Part shown: positions 15,462 to 23,154 of the stretch, piece by piece
Layout: each line of letters starts with the position of its first letter
Position numbering within the stretch: the stretch's first letter is position 1
Assembly: GCF_023169945.1 (NCBI RefSeq)
Contig: NZ_AP025591.1
Location: 4,708,481 to 4,772,480, forward strand
DNA: 64,000 nucleotides
Direction: 5' to 3'
Origin: Anaeromyxobacter oryzae
Lineage (GTDB): Bacteria; Myxococcota; Myxococcia; Myxococcales; Anaeromyxobacteraceae
The notes under the pieces: model-generated
Database searches by the model: none
Told to the model about the DNA's origin: nothing
The model's input: only the letters and a program-made list of their open reading frames with translations
Position numbers and translations under genes: made by a program

Positions 15462-16889
15462 GTGCGTGGGTCCGGGCGGAGCGGGATGGTGTCGCCGGTC
15501 GGGGCGCTCGCCGTGGCGTCGCTCCTCCTCGCCGCGGGCTGCAACGACTCGCTCGTCGATCACGCCGCGGGCTCGACCGTGCTGCACCCCTCGCCGTGCG
15601 ACCCGGGCCAGGTCCTTTGCGGCGACGTGTGTCTCGCGGAGGACGGCCAGCACTGCGGGGCGTCCTGCTCGAGCTGCGCCTCCGCGGTCCCGCCGGACCC
15701 GAACGCCGGCCCCATCTGCACCGAGGCGCACGCCTGCGCCTTCGAGTGCAATCCCGGGTGGCTCCGCGTCGGGGACGCGTGCGAGCGCGCCGTCGCCGTC
15801 TCCGCCGGCTTCGCGCACACGTGCGCCATCACCACCGGCGCGAAGGTGAAGTGCTGGGGCGCGAACGAGCACGGTCAGCTCGGCGACGGGTCGACCCAGG
15901 ATAGCGCCGTTCCCGTCGACGTGGCGTTGCCGGCCCCGGCGTCCGCGATCGCGGCCGGGTACGTGCACACGTGCGCCGTCGCCGCCGGCGCCGTGTATTG
16001 CTGGGGCGACAACACGACCGGCGCGCTGGGGGACGGCACCACGTCGCAGCGGTCCAGCCCGGTGCAGGTGTCCGGCGTCTCGGGCGTGACGGCGGTCTCG
16101 GCGGGCGGCGGCGAGAACGCGGGTGCCACGCCGACCTTCTACGGCCACAGCTGCGTGGTCGCGGGCGGGTCGATCTCCTGCTGGGGCAGCAACGAGTCGG
16201 GGCAGCTCGGCGACGGCACGACCCAGCAGCGCACCGCGCCGGTCCCGGTCGCGCTCGGCTCCCTGGGCGGCCAGGCGACGGCGGTCGCGAACGGCGACCG
16301 CCACACCTGCGCGGTCGTCGCGGGCGGGATCTGGTGCTGGGGCGCGGCGGGGTCGTGGCAGCTCGGGAACGGCAACACGGCGAACCAGTCGCGGCCGGTG
16401 CAGGCGCAGGGGCTCCAGAGCGGCGCTTCGGACGTCGCGGCGGGCGGGGCGCACACGTGCGCCGTGATCGCCGCGCCCGCGGCGGAGCTGACCTGCTGGG
16501 GCTCGAACTCCGCGGGCCAGGCCGCAGGCGGTGACAACTCGGTCCTCACGGTGCAGCGTCCGGCGGCGGTGGCGCTGTCCGGCGTCGTCGCGCCGTCGGC
16601 CGTGGCGGCGGGAAACACGCACACGTGCGCCGTGGACGGTCCGTCGGGCGCGGTCGCCTGCTTCGGCGGCGACGACGCGAGCCAGCTCAGCGGCCCCGCG
16701 ACCGCGAGGGGGGCCGTGTTGGTGCCGCTGCCGAGCACGGCCCGCGCGCTCGCCGCGGGCTACGATCACACGTGCGCGCTCCTCGACGACGGTGGGATCG
16801 ACTGCTGGGGCGCGAACGGACGGGGGCAGGTCGGCGCCGGCAGCGACAGCGCTTCGGTCGCCACGCCCTCGCCGGTGTCCGGCCGATGA
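15462..16889 (+). CDS. RCC1-repeat (seven-bladed propeller) lipoprotein
   Basis: 475 aa from the GTG at 15462, which has AGGAGG six bases upstream. Lipobox L-L-A-A-G-C with Cys27. A Cys-rich segment (~45-105, ten Cys) is followed by seven repeats of the RCC1 type, each with a G-x-x-H-T/S-C-A/V strand and a C-W-G/C-F-G turn followed by Q-L/V-G-D/A-G. Seven repeats complete one propeller, and the paired Cys in each blade suggest disulfides. Such proteins bind ligands or partners on the cell surface. It begins 11 bases after the caspase stop, so it is probably the last gene of that operon. Confidence 0.87.
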   Translation: MRGSGRSGMVSPVGALAVASLLLAAGCNDSLVDHAAGSTVLHPSPCDPGQVLCGDVCLAEDGQHCGASCSSCASAVPPDPNAGPICTEAHACAFECNPGWLRVGDACERAVAVSAGFAHTCAITTGAKVKCWGANEHGQLGDGSTQDSAVPVDVALPAPASAIAAGYVHTCAVAAGAVYCWGDNTTGALGDGTTSQRSSPVQVSGVSGVTAVSAGGGENAGATPTFYGHSCVVAGGSISCWGSNESGQLGDGTTQQRTAPVPVALGSLGGQATAVANGDRHTCAVVAGGIWCWGAAGSWQLGNGNTANQSRPVQAQGLQSGASDVAAGGAHTCAVIAAPAAELTCWGSNSAGQAAGGDNSVLTVQRPAAVALSGVVAPSAVAAGNTHTCAVDGPSGAVACFGGDDASQLSGPATARGAVLVPLPSTARALAAGYDHTCALLDDGGIDCWGANGRGQVGAGSDSASVATPSPVSGR

Positions 16890-16901
16890 GCGCCGGCGCG
16901 C

Positions 16902-17579
16902 TCACCGGGTGACGGCCGCGCCCTCGCGCGCGTCCGCCGGGGCGGCGGCGTGGACGGCCGGGCCCGGCCGCAGCGTCAGGGAGAACGTCACCTCGACCTC
17001 GTCCTGCACGCCGAGGGCCCCGCCGGGCGCGGTGTAGGGCTTGATCCCGAACTCGGACTGGCGGAACTTCGCCTTCCCGGTCACCTGCCACGCCTCCGCC
17101 GCGCGCTTCGCCTCGAAGGTCGCGTCCAAGGGCTTCGTCTGGCCGTGGAGGGTCAGTCGTCCCTGGATGGTGCCGCGCACCGGTCCGGCCTCGGGGCGGG
17201 AACCGGCGTCGAGGGTCACGTGGTCGGAGCGGTACGTGATCTCGGGGTCGCGGGCGGCGTCGAGGACGTCCGGTCCGGCCGTCTGGCCCTCGACCTTCTT
17301 TCGATCGCTGCCGGACAGCCCCTTCTCGCGATCCCGCAGCGAGTCGGCCGCGAGCACCACCTCGACGACGGCGCGTGCCGGGTCGCCGTCCGGGAGCTCC
17401 GCGGCCCCGTGCCACCGGGTCACCTCGAAGTCGTGATCGTGCCCGAAGGCGGAGAGCATCCCGCGCTTCGCGACGTGGATCCGGATCCCGTCGCCCGTGG
17501 GGAGCGGCTCGTAGCGGCTGCCGGCCGGGGCCGACGTCGCGGACAGCGTGATCAGCGCGAGCAGGATGCGTGTCTGCAT
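16902..17579 (-). CDS. YceI-family periplasmic protein
   Basis: 225 aa with a signal peptide ending near S-A-P-A. YceI proteins are lipocalin-like barrels that bind polyisoprenoid or amphipathic ligands. Motifs are H-V-A-K-R-G-M-L-S-A-F-G-H-D-H-D-F-E-V near residue 35, I-T-Y-R-S-D-H-V, I-Q-G-R-L-T-L-H-G-Q-T-K-P and F-R-Q-S-E-F-G-I-K-P-Y. It is the third gene of a minus-strand operon (cupredoxin, propeller lipoprotein, YceI; 34-base gap to the preceding gene) and converges on the RCC1 gene with a 12-base gap. Confidence 0.88.
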   Translation of the reverse strand: MQTRILLALITLSATSAPAGSRYEPLPTGDGIRIHVAKRGMLSAFGHDHDFEVTRWHGAAELPDGDPARAVVEVVLAADSLRDREKGLSGSDRKKVEGQTAGPDVLDAARDPEITYRSDHVTLDAGSRPEAGPVRGTIQGRLTLHGQTKPLDATFEAKRAAEAWQVTGKAKFRQSEFGIKPYTAPGGALGVQDEVEVTFSLTLRPGPAVHAAAPADAREGAAVTR

Positions 17580-17613
17580 GAGACCTCCGGTGCCGGATCC
17601 GAGACGTCCTCGC

Positions 17614-18750
17614 TCACCTGCCGGACCCTTCCGTGCCCCGCGCCAGGCCTGCGAGGAACTGGCCCGACGTGTCGAATCCCGCGTAGTACATGGTCCACGT
17701 GGTGCCCTGGGACACCGAGGGCGTGGTGAGGCCGCCGGAATCGAACTGGCCGGCCGCTCCCGCGCCGAGGGCCGCGCCGCCGGCGCCGGGCTGCGGGACC
17801 TTCACCCAGGTGATCCCGTCGCTCGACTCGGCGTAGCCGATCGTGCCGCCGCTCGGGCCTCCGAACGGCGAGGGCGCCTCGCACCCGCGGTACCACATGC
17901 GGTAGAGGCCCTGGCGCTCCTTCACGACGGAAGGCTGGTACGCGCACGCCGCGTCGAGGCTGCCGGGGCCGCCCAGGTCGAGCACGGCGCCGTTCGCGCC
18001 GTTGCCTCGAACCTTCGTCCACGTCCGCGCGTCGCTCGAGACGGCGAGGCCGACGCGCCAGGAGTTCAGCGCGTCGTTCGCCGAGTAGTACATCTTGTAC
18101 TGGTCGCCGTCCCGGATCACCCAGACGTAGCCGACCTGCTGCGCGTCGAACTCGCCGGGCGCGCCGAGCGGCAGGACGCTGCCGCCAGGGCCGGCGCCGT
18201 CGTAGTGCTTCGTCCAGTGGACGCCGTCGGTGGACTCGGCGTACCCGACGCGCCGGTCGTCGGCGAGGGTGCCCGTCGGGCAGTGGAACGGCTTCGTGCT
18301 GCCGTTGTACCACATACGATACGTCGCCCCGTCCTTCAGGACGAAGGGCCGATACGCGAGCCAGGAGTCGAAGGCCCCCGGCGCGCCGACGTCGAGGATG
18401 GCCCCGCCGGTCTCGGCTCCGGGAACGCGCGTGAAGCTCACGCCGTCGCTGGACTGCGCGAGCCCGATGCGCCAGTGCGAGTCCCGGATCCCGGGACAGC
18501 TCGGATCGCCGGTGGAGTCGCTGCCACCGTAGTAGAGGCGGGTGACGCCGCCGTCCTCGACCGCGGTGACGGTGAAGTTTCCGCGCTCGTCGAAGCTCCC
18601 CGGCGCACCGAGACCGAGCAGGGCGCCCCCGGGGCCCGGGCCGCTCACCTTCTGCCACGCGATCGGCGCCACGTTCGACGCGTCGCCACCGCACGCGAGC
18701 AGGCCCGCGAGCGCGGTCGCCGTCGCTGCGAGCCGGATCCCGAAGCGCAT
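17614..18750 (-). CDS. Five-repeat beta-propeller lipoprotein (GH43/GH32-like fold)
   Basis: 378 aa from the ATG at 18750 (GAGGAGG upstream). Lipobox L-L-A-C at Cys20. Five repeats begin with G-[AS]-[ILV]-L-x-[LV]-G-x-P-G-x-F-D, then a strand with Y-R-M-W-Y-x-G/Y-K-M-Y-Y-S, then V-G-Y-A-E-S-[TS]-D-G-[VI]-x-W-[TV]-K. This is the five-bladed propeller pattern seen in GH43/32/68-like proteins. Whether it is catalytic is unclear: I cannot place the usual acidic triad with confidence. A surface-exposed carbohydrate-binding role is one possibility. It starts 10 bases after the cupredoxin gene. Confidence 0.72.
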   Translation of the reverse strand: MRFGIRLAATATALAGLLACGGDASNVAPIAWQKVSGPGPGGALLGLGAPGSFDERGNFTVTAVEDGGVTRLYYGGSDSTGDPSCPGIRDSHWRIGLAQSSDGVSFTRVPGAETGGAILDVGAPGAFDSWLAYRPFVLKDGATYRMWYNGSTKPFHCPTGTLADDRRVGYAESTDGVHWTKHYDGAGPGGSVLPLGAPGEFDAQQVGYVWVIRDGDQYKMYYSANDALNSWRVGLAVSSDARTWTKVRGNGANGAVLDLGGPGSLDAACAYQPSVVKERQGLYRMWYRGCEAPSPFGGPSGGTIGYAESSDGITWVKVPQPGAGGAALGAGAAGQFDSGGLTTPSVSQGTTWTMYYAGFDTSGQFLAGLARGTEGSGR

Positions 18751-18760
18751 CGCCGCCTCC

Positions 18761-19189
18761 TCAGTAGCCGCCGCCGCCCCCGCCCCCGCTCCCACCCCCG
18801 CCGCCCGTGCTTGGGGTGGGGGTCACGGTGACGGTGCCCTGGAACGCCGCATCGCTCGAGTGCGCGGCGTCGAAGAAGGGGCACGTCGCGGCGCCCGGGA
18901 ACGCCACCGTCTTGCTCTGGCCCGCGGCGATGGTGCCGAGGTTGAGCCCCTGACAGGTCATGCCCGACTCGATGTCGTGCGAGGCGCTGTCGCCGTTCGT
19001 GAACGTGACCGTGCCGCCCGCGGGGACGCAGAGGATCTTGGGCGTGAACCCGGACGCATCGATCGCCACGCTCGCGGGCTGGGTCGGCGTGCAGCCACCC
19101 GATCCGCCGGTGCTGGCGCTCGAGCCGCCGCATCCGCCCACCAGCGCCGCCGCCGCCACCACCACCGTCCACTCGATCGCAGCTCTCAT
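18761..19189 (-). CDS. Cupredoxin-like lipoprotein
   Basis: 142 aa from the ATG at 19189 (GGAGG upstream). Lipobox V-G-G-C at Cys20. The domain at ~36-124 has I-D-A-S-G-F-T-P-K-I-L-C-V-P-A-G-G-T-V-T-F-T-N and S-A-S-H-D-I, as in plastocyanin/azurin-type electron carriers. Candidate copper ligands are His71, Cys103 and His110; a Met in the usual place after the second His is not present and Cys-to-His spacing is wider than normal. The C-terminus is a Gly/Ser-rich tail (15 residues). First gene of the operon with the propeller and YceI genes; bases 19190-19383 upstream hold no gene. Confidence 0.72.
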   Translation of the reverse strand: MRAAIEWTVVVAAAALVGGCGGSSASTGGSGGCTPTQPASVAIDASGFTPKILCVPAGGTVTFTNGDSASHDIESGMTCQGLNLGTIAAGQSKTVAFPGAATCPFFDAAHSSDAAFQGTVTVTPTPSTGGGGGSGGGGGGGY

Positions 19190-19383
19190 CTCGGTCCTCC
19201 GTCGCCTCTCGCGGCCGCACCGAAGGCGGCGGCCCAGCCACGTCGACACCGTGCACCCGGTTCGCGGGACAGTCCCCATGGGGAGGCGCGGAGACGGGGC
19301 GCCGGCTCTCGAGGGAGCGAGCCGCCGGCGGGCAGTGAACGGAGCGTGAGGGTCGGGTTCCCGCGGCCGGGTAGAGAGGCCCC

Positions 19384-20625
19384 TCAGTCGGAGCGCAGCG
19401 CATCGATCGGATCGAGGCGCGATGCCTTCCGGGCCGGGTAGAGGCCCGAGGCGATGCCGGCCGCGGCCGAGCACGCGATGGCGAGGATGGCGGCGCTGGG
19501 CGGGATCGTGACCCGCCAGCCGACCAGGTCGGTGAACATCCAGGACCCCGCCGCGGCCATCGCGAGGCCGAGGACGCCGCCCACCAGCGCCAGCATCACC
19601 GCCTCTCCCAGGAACTGCATCTGGACGGCCCGTGGTGTCGCGCCCACGGCGATCCGGACACCGATCTCCTTCGTGCGCTGGAGGACCGAGGCGAGCATCA
19701 CGTTCATGATCCCGATCCCGCCGATGAGCAGGGAGATCGACGCCAGCGTCACGAGCAGCGTCTCGAGCGTCTCGCTGGCCTTGATCTGGGCCTTGATGGC
19801 CTCGTCGGGCCTCCGGACGTTGAAGTCGTCCTCCTCTCCCGGCTGGATGTGGTGGCGCTGGCGGAGGAGCGCCGTGATCCGCTGGATCGCGGGATCGACC
19901 GCCTTCATCGAGACCGCGGAGCAGACGATGTCGTCCAGCCAGGTGAACGAGCGGCCCCGGAGCTTCCTCAGGGCGGAGGTCCACGGCATCAGCACCGTGT
20001 CGTCCTGGTCCTGACCCGACGCCGACTGCCCCTTGGGCGCGAGGACGCCGATCACCTGGAACGGGAAGCCGTTCACCCGGACGACCTGGCCCACGGGCTC
20101 CTCGAAGCCGAAGAGCTGACGGCGGACGGTGTCCCCGATGACGGCGACGCTCGCCGCGTGTAGCACGTGATCATCCACGAAGAACGCCCCCGAGGCGATC
20201 CGCCACCGCTTGATGTCGGCGTACTCGGGCGCGACGCCCCGGTATCGGGTGCGCCAGTTACGCTCGGCGCGGACGAGCTGCACGTTCCCGTCGACGTTCT
20301 CCGAGACGCTCTTCACGAGCGGGACCTCGCGGCGGATCGCCTCTGCGTCCTCCGGGGTCAGCGTCGTGGTCGAGTGCGAGCCGGTGCGGACGCCGGTCAC
20401 GGTCCGCCCCCCGGCCTCGATCCACACGAAGCTGTCACCGAGATCGTCCAGGACCCGCTGTGCGCGTGCCGCGCCTCCCTCGCCGATCGCCACGGCCCAG
20501 ATGACGGCTGCGACCCCGATCGTGATCCCGAGGGTCGTGAGCGCGGATCGCAGCTTGTTGCGAGCGAGCGCCCGGAGCGCCTCGACGAAGAACACCCTCA
20601 CCCAGAACCGAAGCCGGTCGCCCAC
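19384..20625 (-). CDS. MacB/FtsX-type ABC transporter permease
   Basis: 413 aa from a GTG. Topology is one N-terminal helix (L-T-T-L-G-I-T-I-G-V-A-A-V-I-W-A-V-A), a ~230-residue periplasmic MacB_PCD-like domain, and three C-terminal helices starting with L-L-I-G-G-I-G-I-M-N-V-M-L-A-S-V-L-Q-R-T-K-E-I-G-V-R-I-A-V-G-A, the FtsX signature. Such permeases work with a LolD/MacB-type ATPase in mechanotransmission or lipoprotein/antibiotic export. No ATPase or adaptor gene adjoins it here, so the partner must be encoded elsewhere. Confidence 0.88.
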   Translation of the reverse strand: MGDRLRFWVRVFFVEALRALARNKLRSALTTLGITIGVAAVIWAVAIGEGGAARAQRVLDDLGDSFVWIEAGGRTVTGVRTGSHSTTTLTPEDAEAIRREVPLVKSVSENVDGNVQLVRAERNWRTRYRGVAPEYADIKRWRIASGAFFVDDHVLHAASVAVIGDTVRRQLFGFEEPVGQVVRVNGFPFQVIGVLAPKGQSASGQDQDDTVLMPWTSALRKLRGRSFTWLDDIVCSAVSMKAVDPAIQRITALLRQRHHIQPGEEDDFNVRRPDEAIKAQIKASETLETLLVTLASISLLIGGIGIMNVMLASVLQRTKEIGVRIAVGATPRAVQMQFLGEAVMLALVGGVLGLAMAAAGSWMFTDLVGWRVTIPPSAAILAIACSAAAGIASGLYPARKASRLDPIDALRSD

Positions 20626-20635
20626 GTTGGCTCGA

Positions 20636-21850
20636 TTATAGGCTCGTCGCGGCGCTCCCCCGGCGGAGCGAGGGCACCAGGAGCAGCCCGGCGGCCGAGA
20701 CCAGCGCGCCGGCCGCCCCGAACGCGAACGCGGCCCACGGCCCCACCGCCTCCCAGAGCAAGCCCGCCGTCGTCGACGCGACGAGCGTCGCGAGCCCCGT
20801 CACCGTGCCGAGCATCCCGACCGCAGTCGCCCGCACCGACTCGGGTACGAGCTCGACGGCGTACGCCTTGCCCACGCCGTCGGTCGCGGCGATGTACAGC
20901 CCGTATACCCCGAAGAGCGCCCACAGCGTCGCGGGCGCGCGCACGAGCGCGAACCCGAGGTACACGAGCGCGAAGACGCCGAGGCCGCCGACGAGCACTT
21001 GCCGGCGTCCCCAGCGATCGGCGAGCTGGCCGAAGACGGGGCTCGAGAGCGAGTAGACGGCGTTGTACGTCGTGTAGAGGAGCACGGTCGCCGTCGTGCC
21101 GTAGCCGAGCTGCCTCGCGCGCAGGATGAGGAAGACGTCGCTCGAGTTCGCGACCGCGAACGGCGCCCAGGCCGCGAGGTACGCCAGGAAAGGCCTCGGC
21201 ATCCGCCGCAGCGGGATCGCGGGCGGCGCGCGCGGGCCGCTCGCCGCGCCGGCCGCGACCCTCGAATCGCGGACGGTGAGGACGAGCGCCGCGCCGACGA
21301 GCCCGGGGATCGCCGAGAGCACGATCACGAGCCGCAGGTCGTCGCGCGTCGCGGAGATCAGCGCGAGCGCGAGGAGCGGCCCGACGACCGCGCCCGCCGT
21401 ATCCATCGCGCGGTGCCACCCGAAGGCGCGGGCGCGCTCGGCGGGCGGCGTGAAGTCGGCGAGGAGCGCGTCGCGCGGGGAGGTGCGCATCCCCTTCCCG
21501 AAGCGGTCGGAGGCGCGCGCGACGAGCACGAGCGGCCAGGACCGTGCCAGGGCGATGAGCGGCTTCGAGAGCGCGGCGATCGTGTACCCCGCGAGCACGA
21601 ACGGCCTGCGCCTCCCCGTGCGGTCGGAGATCCTCCCGAACACCGACTTGAGGAGCGAGGCGACCGCCTCGGCGATCCCCTCGATGAGCCCGATCGCCGC
21701 GACCGGCGCGTGCAGCACCGTCGCGAGGAAGATCGGCATGATCGGATAGAGCATCTCCGACGAGACGTCGGCGAAGAACGAGACGAGCCCGAGCCGCACG
21801 ATCTCCGGGCGGAGCCCGCCGAGGAACCCGGTGCGCCGCTGCACGTACAC
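20636..21850 (-). CDS. Major facilitator superfamily transporter
   Basis: About 404 aa; the exact start is uncertain (GTG 21850 or GTG 21844; the frame is open further to 21916 and beyond). Twelve hydrophobic helices are visible in two halves. The loop 2-3 motif appears as G-R-I-S-D-R-T-G-R-R-R-P, and again in the second half as G-Q-L-A-D-R-W-G-R-R-Q. The R-x-x-D-R-x-G-K-G-M-R-x-x-P-R-D motif after helix 4 is typical of a bacterial MFS group of unassigned substrates. It ends 10 bases before the MacB-type permease gene and is divergent from the gene at 21915. Confidence 0.85.
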   Translation of the reverse strand: MYVQRRTGFLGGLRPEIVRLGLVSFFADVSSEMLYPIMPIFLATVLHAPVAAIGLIEGIAEAVASLLKSVFGRISDRTGRRRPFVLAGYTIAALSKPLIALARSWPLVLVARASDRFGKGMRTSPRDALLADFTPPAERARAFGWHRAMDTAGAVVGPLLALALISATRDDLRLVIVLSAIPGLVGAALVLTVRDSRVAAGAASGPRAPPAIPLRRMPRPFLAYLAAWAPFAVANSSDVFLILRARQLGYGTTATVLLYTTYNAVYSLSSPVFGQLADRWGRRQVLVGGLGVFALVYLGFALVRAPATLWALFGVYGLYIAATDGVGKAYAVELVPESVRATAVGMLGTVTGLATLVASTTAGLLWEAVGPWAAFAFGAAGALVSAAGLLLVPSLRRGSAATSL

Positions 21851-21914
21851 ACGATAGCAGTGGACCGGACCCACGCTCCGCGGCCATGCTGGATGGACAC
21901 ATCGAAAGGGTTCC

Positions 21915-22328
21915 ATGGCTCGCTCCTCCTCCTCCGTCGACAGGCTCCTCGAGGAAACACTCCGGCCGGTGATCCAGCAGGCTTCGGCGGCGATCGCCGC
22001 CCTGATCGCCAACGCCGTCGCCGCGCGCCTCGAGGCTCGGCTTCCGAAGCTGGCCCCCGGAGCGAGGCCCGCCCGCGCGGCCGCCGCGTCCCGCTCTCGC
22101 AAGGACCTGTCGAGGTGGGTCGCCGACCGCCGCGCCCGCCGCGTCCCGAACTTCGTGATCGAGCTGACCGGCCTCCGGACGAAGAAGGAGATCGTCGCGA
22201 GATACGGGGGCGGCGCAGCGTTCGAGAAGGGGAAGAACCTGCCGAAGCTCGTGACGCGGACGGCGCCCGAGGACGCCGCGCCGAAGGCGAAGCCGCCGAT
22301 CATCCGGAAGAAGCGCGCCGTGGCTTGA
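21915..22328 (+). CDS. Small basic protein of unknown function
   Basis: 137 aa from an ATG with AAGGG upstream. The N-terminal ~45 residues predict an amphipathic helix rich in Ala (L-L-E-E-T-L-R-P-V-I-Q-Q-A-S-A-A-I-A-A-L-I), followed by a linker and a basic region R-S-R-K-D-L-S-R-W-V-A-D-R-R-A-R-R-V-P-N-F-V-I-E. V-I-E-L-T-G-L-R-T-K-K-E-I-V-A-R-Y-G suggests a compact domain, and the C-terminus is Lys/Pro/Ala-rich. The high charge hints at nucleic-acid binding, but I do not recognise the family. It is divergent from the MFS gene and 18 bases upstream of the SDR gene. Confidence 0.65.
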   Translation: MARSSSSVDRLLEETLRPVIQQASAAIAALIANAVAARLEARLPKLAPGARPARAAAASRSRKDLSRWVADRRARRVPNFVIELTGLRTKKEIVARYGGGAAFEKGKNLPKLVTRTAPEDAAPKAKPPIIRKKRAVA

Positions 22329-22346
22329 CGCGAACTACACACCGCC

Positions 22347-23126
22347 ATGGACCTCGGCATCCGCGGCAGGACGGCGCTCGTGTGCGCCGCGTCCAAGGGG
22401 CTCGGCAAGGGCTGCGCGACGTCGCTCGCGCGGGAAGGCGTGAACCTCGTCGTCACGGCGCGCGGCAAGGAGGCGCTGGATCGTACGGCGGAGGAGCTTC
22501 GCGCGACGTACGGCGTGACCGTGATCGCCGTCCCAGGGGACATCGCGACGGAGGAAGGCCGCCGCGCGGCCCTCGCCGCGTGTCCCGCGCCGGACATCCT
22601 GGTGAACAACGCGGGCGGGCCGCCGCCGGGCGACTTCCGGGAGTGGGATCGGGACGCGTGGGTGAAGGCGCTCGACGCCAACATGATCGCGCCGATCCTC
22701 ATGATCCGGGCGGTCGTCGACGGCATGATCGCCCGCGGCTTCGGAAGGATCGTGAACGTCACCTCGGGCGCGGTGAAGGCGCCCATCGCCGAGCTGGGGC
22801 TCTCGAACGGCGCGCGCACGGGGCTCACGGGCTTCGTCGCGGGCCTCGCGCGGAAGACGGTCCGCCACGGGGTCACCGTGAACAACCTGCTGCCGGGTCC
22901 GTTCGAGACCGACCGGCTGCGGTCGCTCCTCGAGCACGGCGCGCGCGCTGCCGGGAAGTCCTACGAGGAGATGCGGAGCGCGCGCGCCGCGGCGAACCCG
23001 GCGGGCCGGCTGGGGACGATCGCCGAGTTCGGCGACGCCTGCGCGTACCTGTGCAGCGCTCAGGCCGGGTTCATCACGGGCCAGAACCTGCTCGTCGACG
23101 GCGGCGCGTACCCCGGGACGTTCTAG
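22347..23126 (+). CDS. SDR-family protein with atypical active site
   Basis: 259 aa Rossmann-fold short-chain dehydrogenase/reductase. The cofactor motif is A-A-S-K-G-L-G-K-G (residues ~11-19), with N-N-A-G-G at ~90 and the catalytic-Ser region V-N-V-T-S-G-A near 138. Where the Y-x-x-x-K catalytic pair normally occurs the sequence reads L-G-L-S-N-G-A-R-T-G-L-T-G, lacking both Tyr and Lys. P-G-P-F-E-T-D-R and G-Q-N-L-L-V-D-G-G close the domain. It is related to FabG-type reductases, but the missing residues suggest a different reaction or a binding role. Confidence 0.85.
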   Translation: MDLGIRGRTALVCAASKGLGKGCATSLAREGVNLVVTARGKEALDRTAEELRATYGVTVIAVPGDIATEEGRRAALAACPAPDILVNNAGGPPPGDFREWDRDAWVKALDANMIAPILMIRAVVDGMIARGFGRIVNVTSGAVKAPIAELGLSNGARTGLTGFVAGLARKTVRHGVTVNNLLPGPFETDRLRSLLEHGARAAGKSYEEMRSARAAANPAGRLGTIAEFGDACAYLCSAQAGFITGQNLLVDGGAYPGTF

Positions 23127-23152
23127 CCGGGCGGCGGGCGCCCGCGGCCCGG
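23127..23152. terminator. Hairpin in the convergent SDR / outer-membrane protein gap
   Basis: CCGGGC (23127-23132) pairs with GCCCGG (23147-23152) around an inner perfect palindrome GCGGGCGCCCGC. It begins right after the SDR stop and fills the 28-base gap to the convergent gene. No T-run is present. Confidence 0.4.
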
Positions 23153-23154
23153 AG

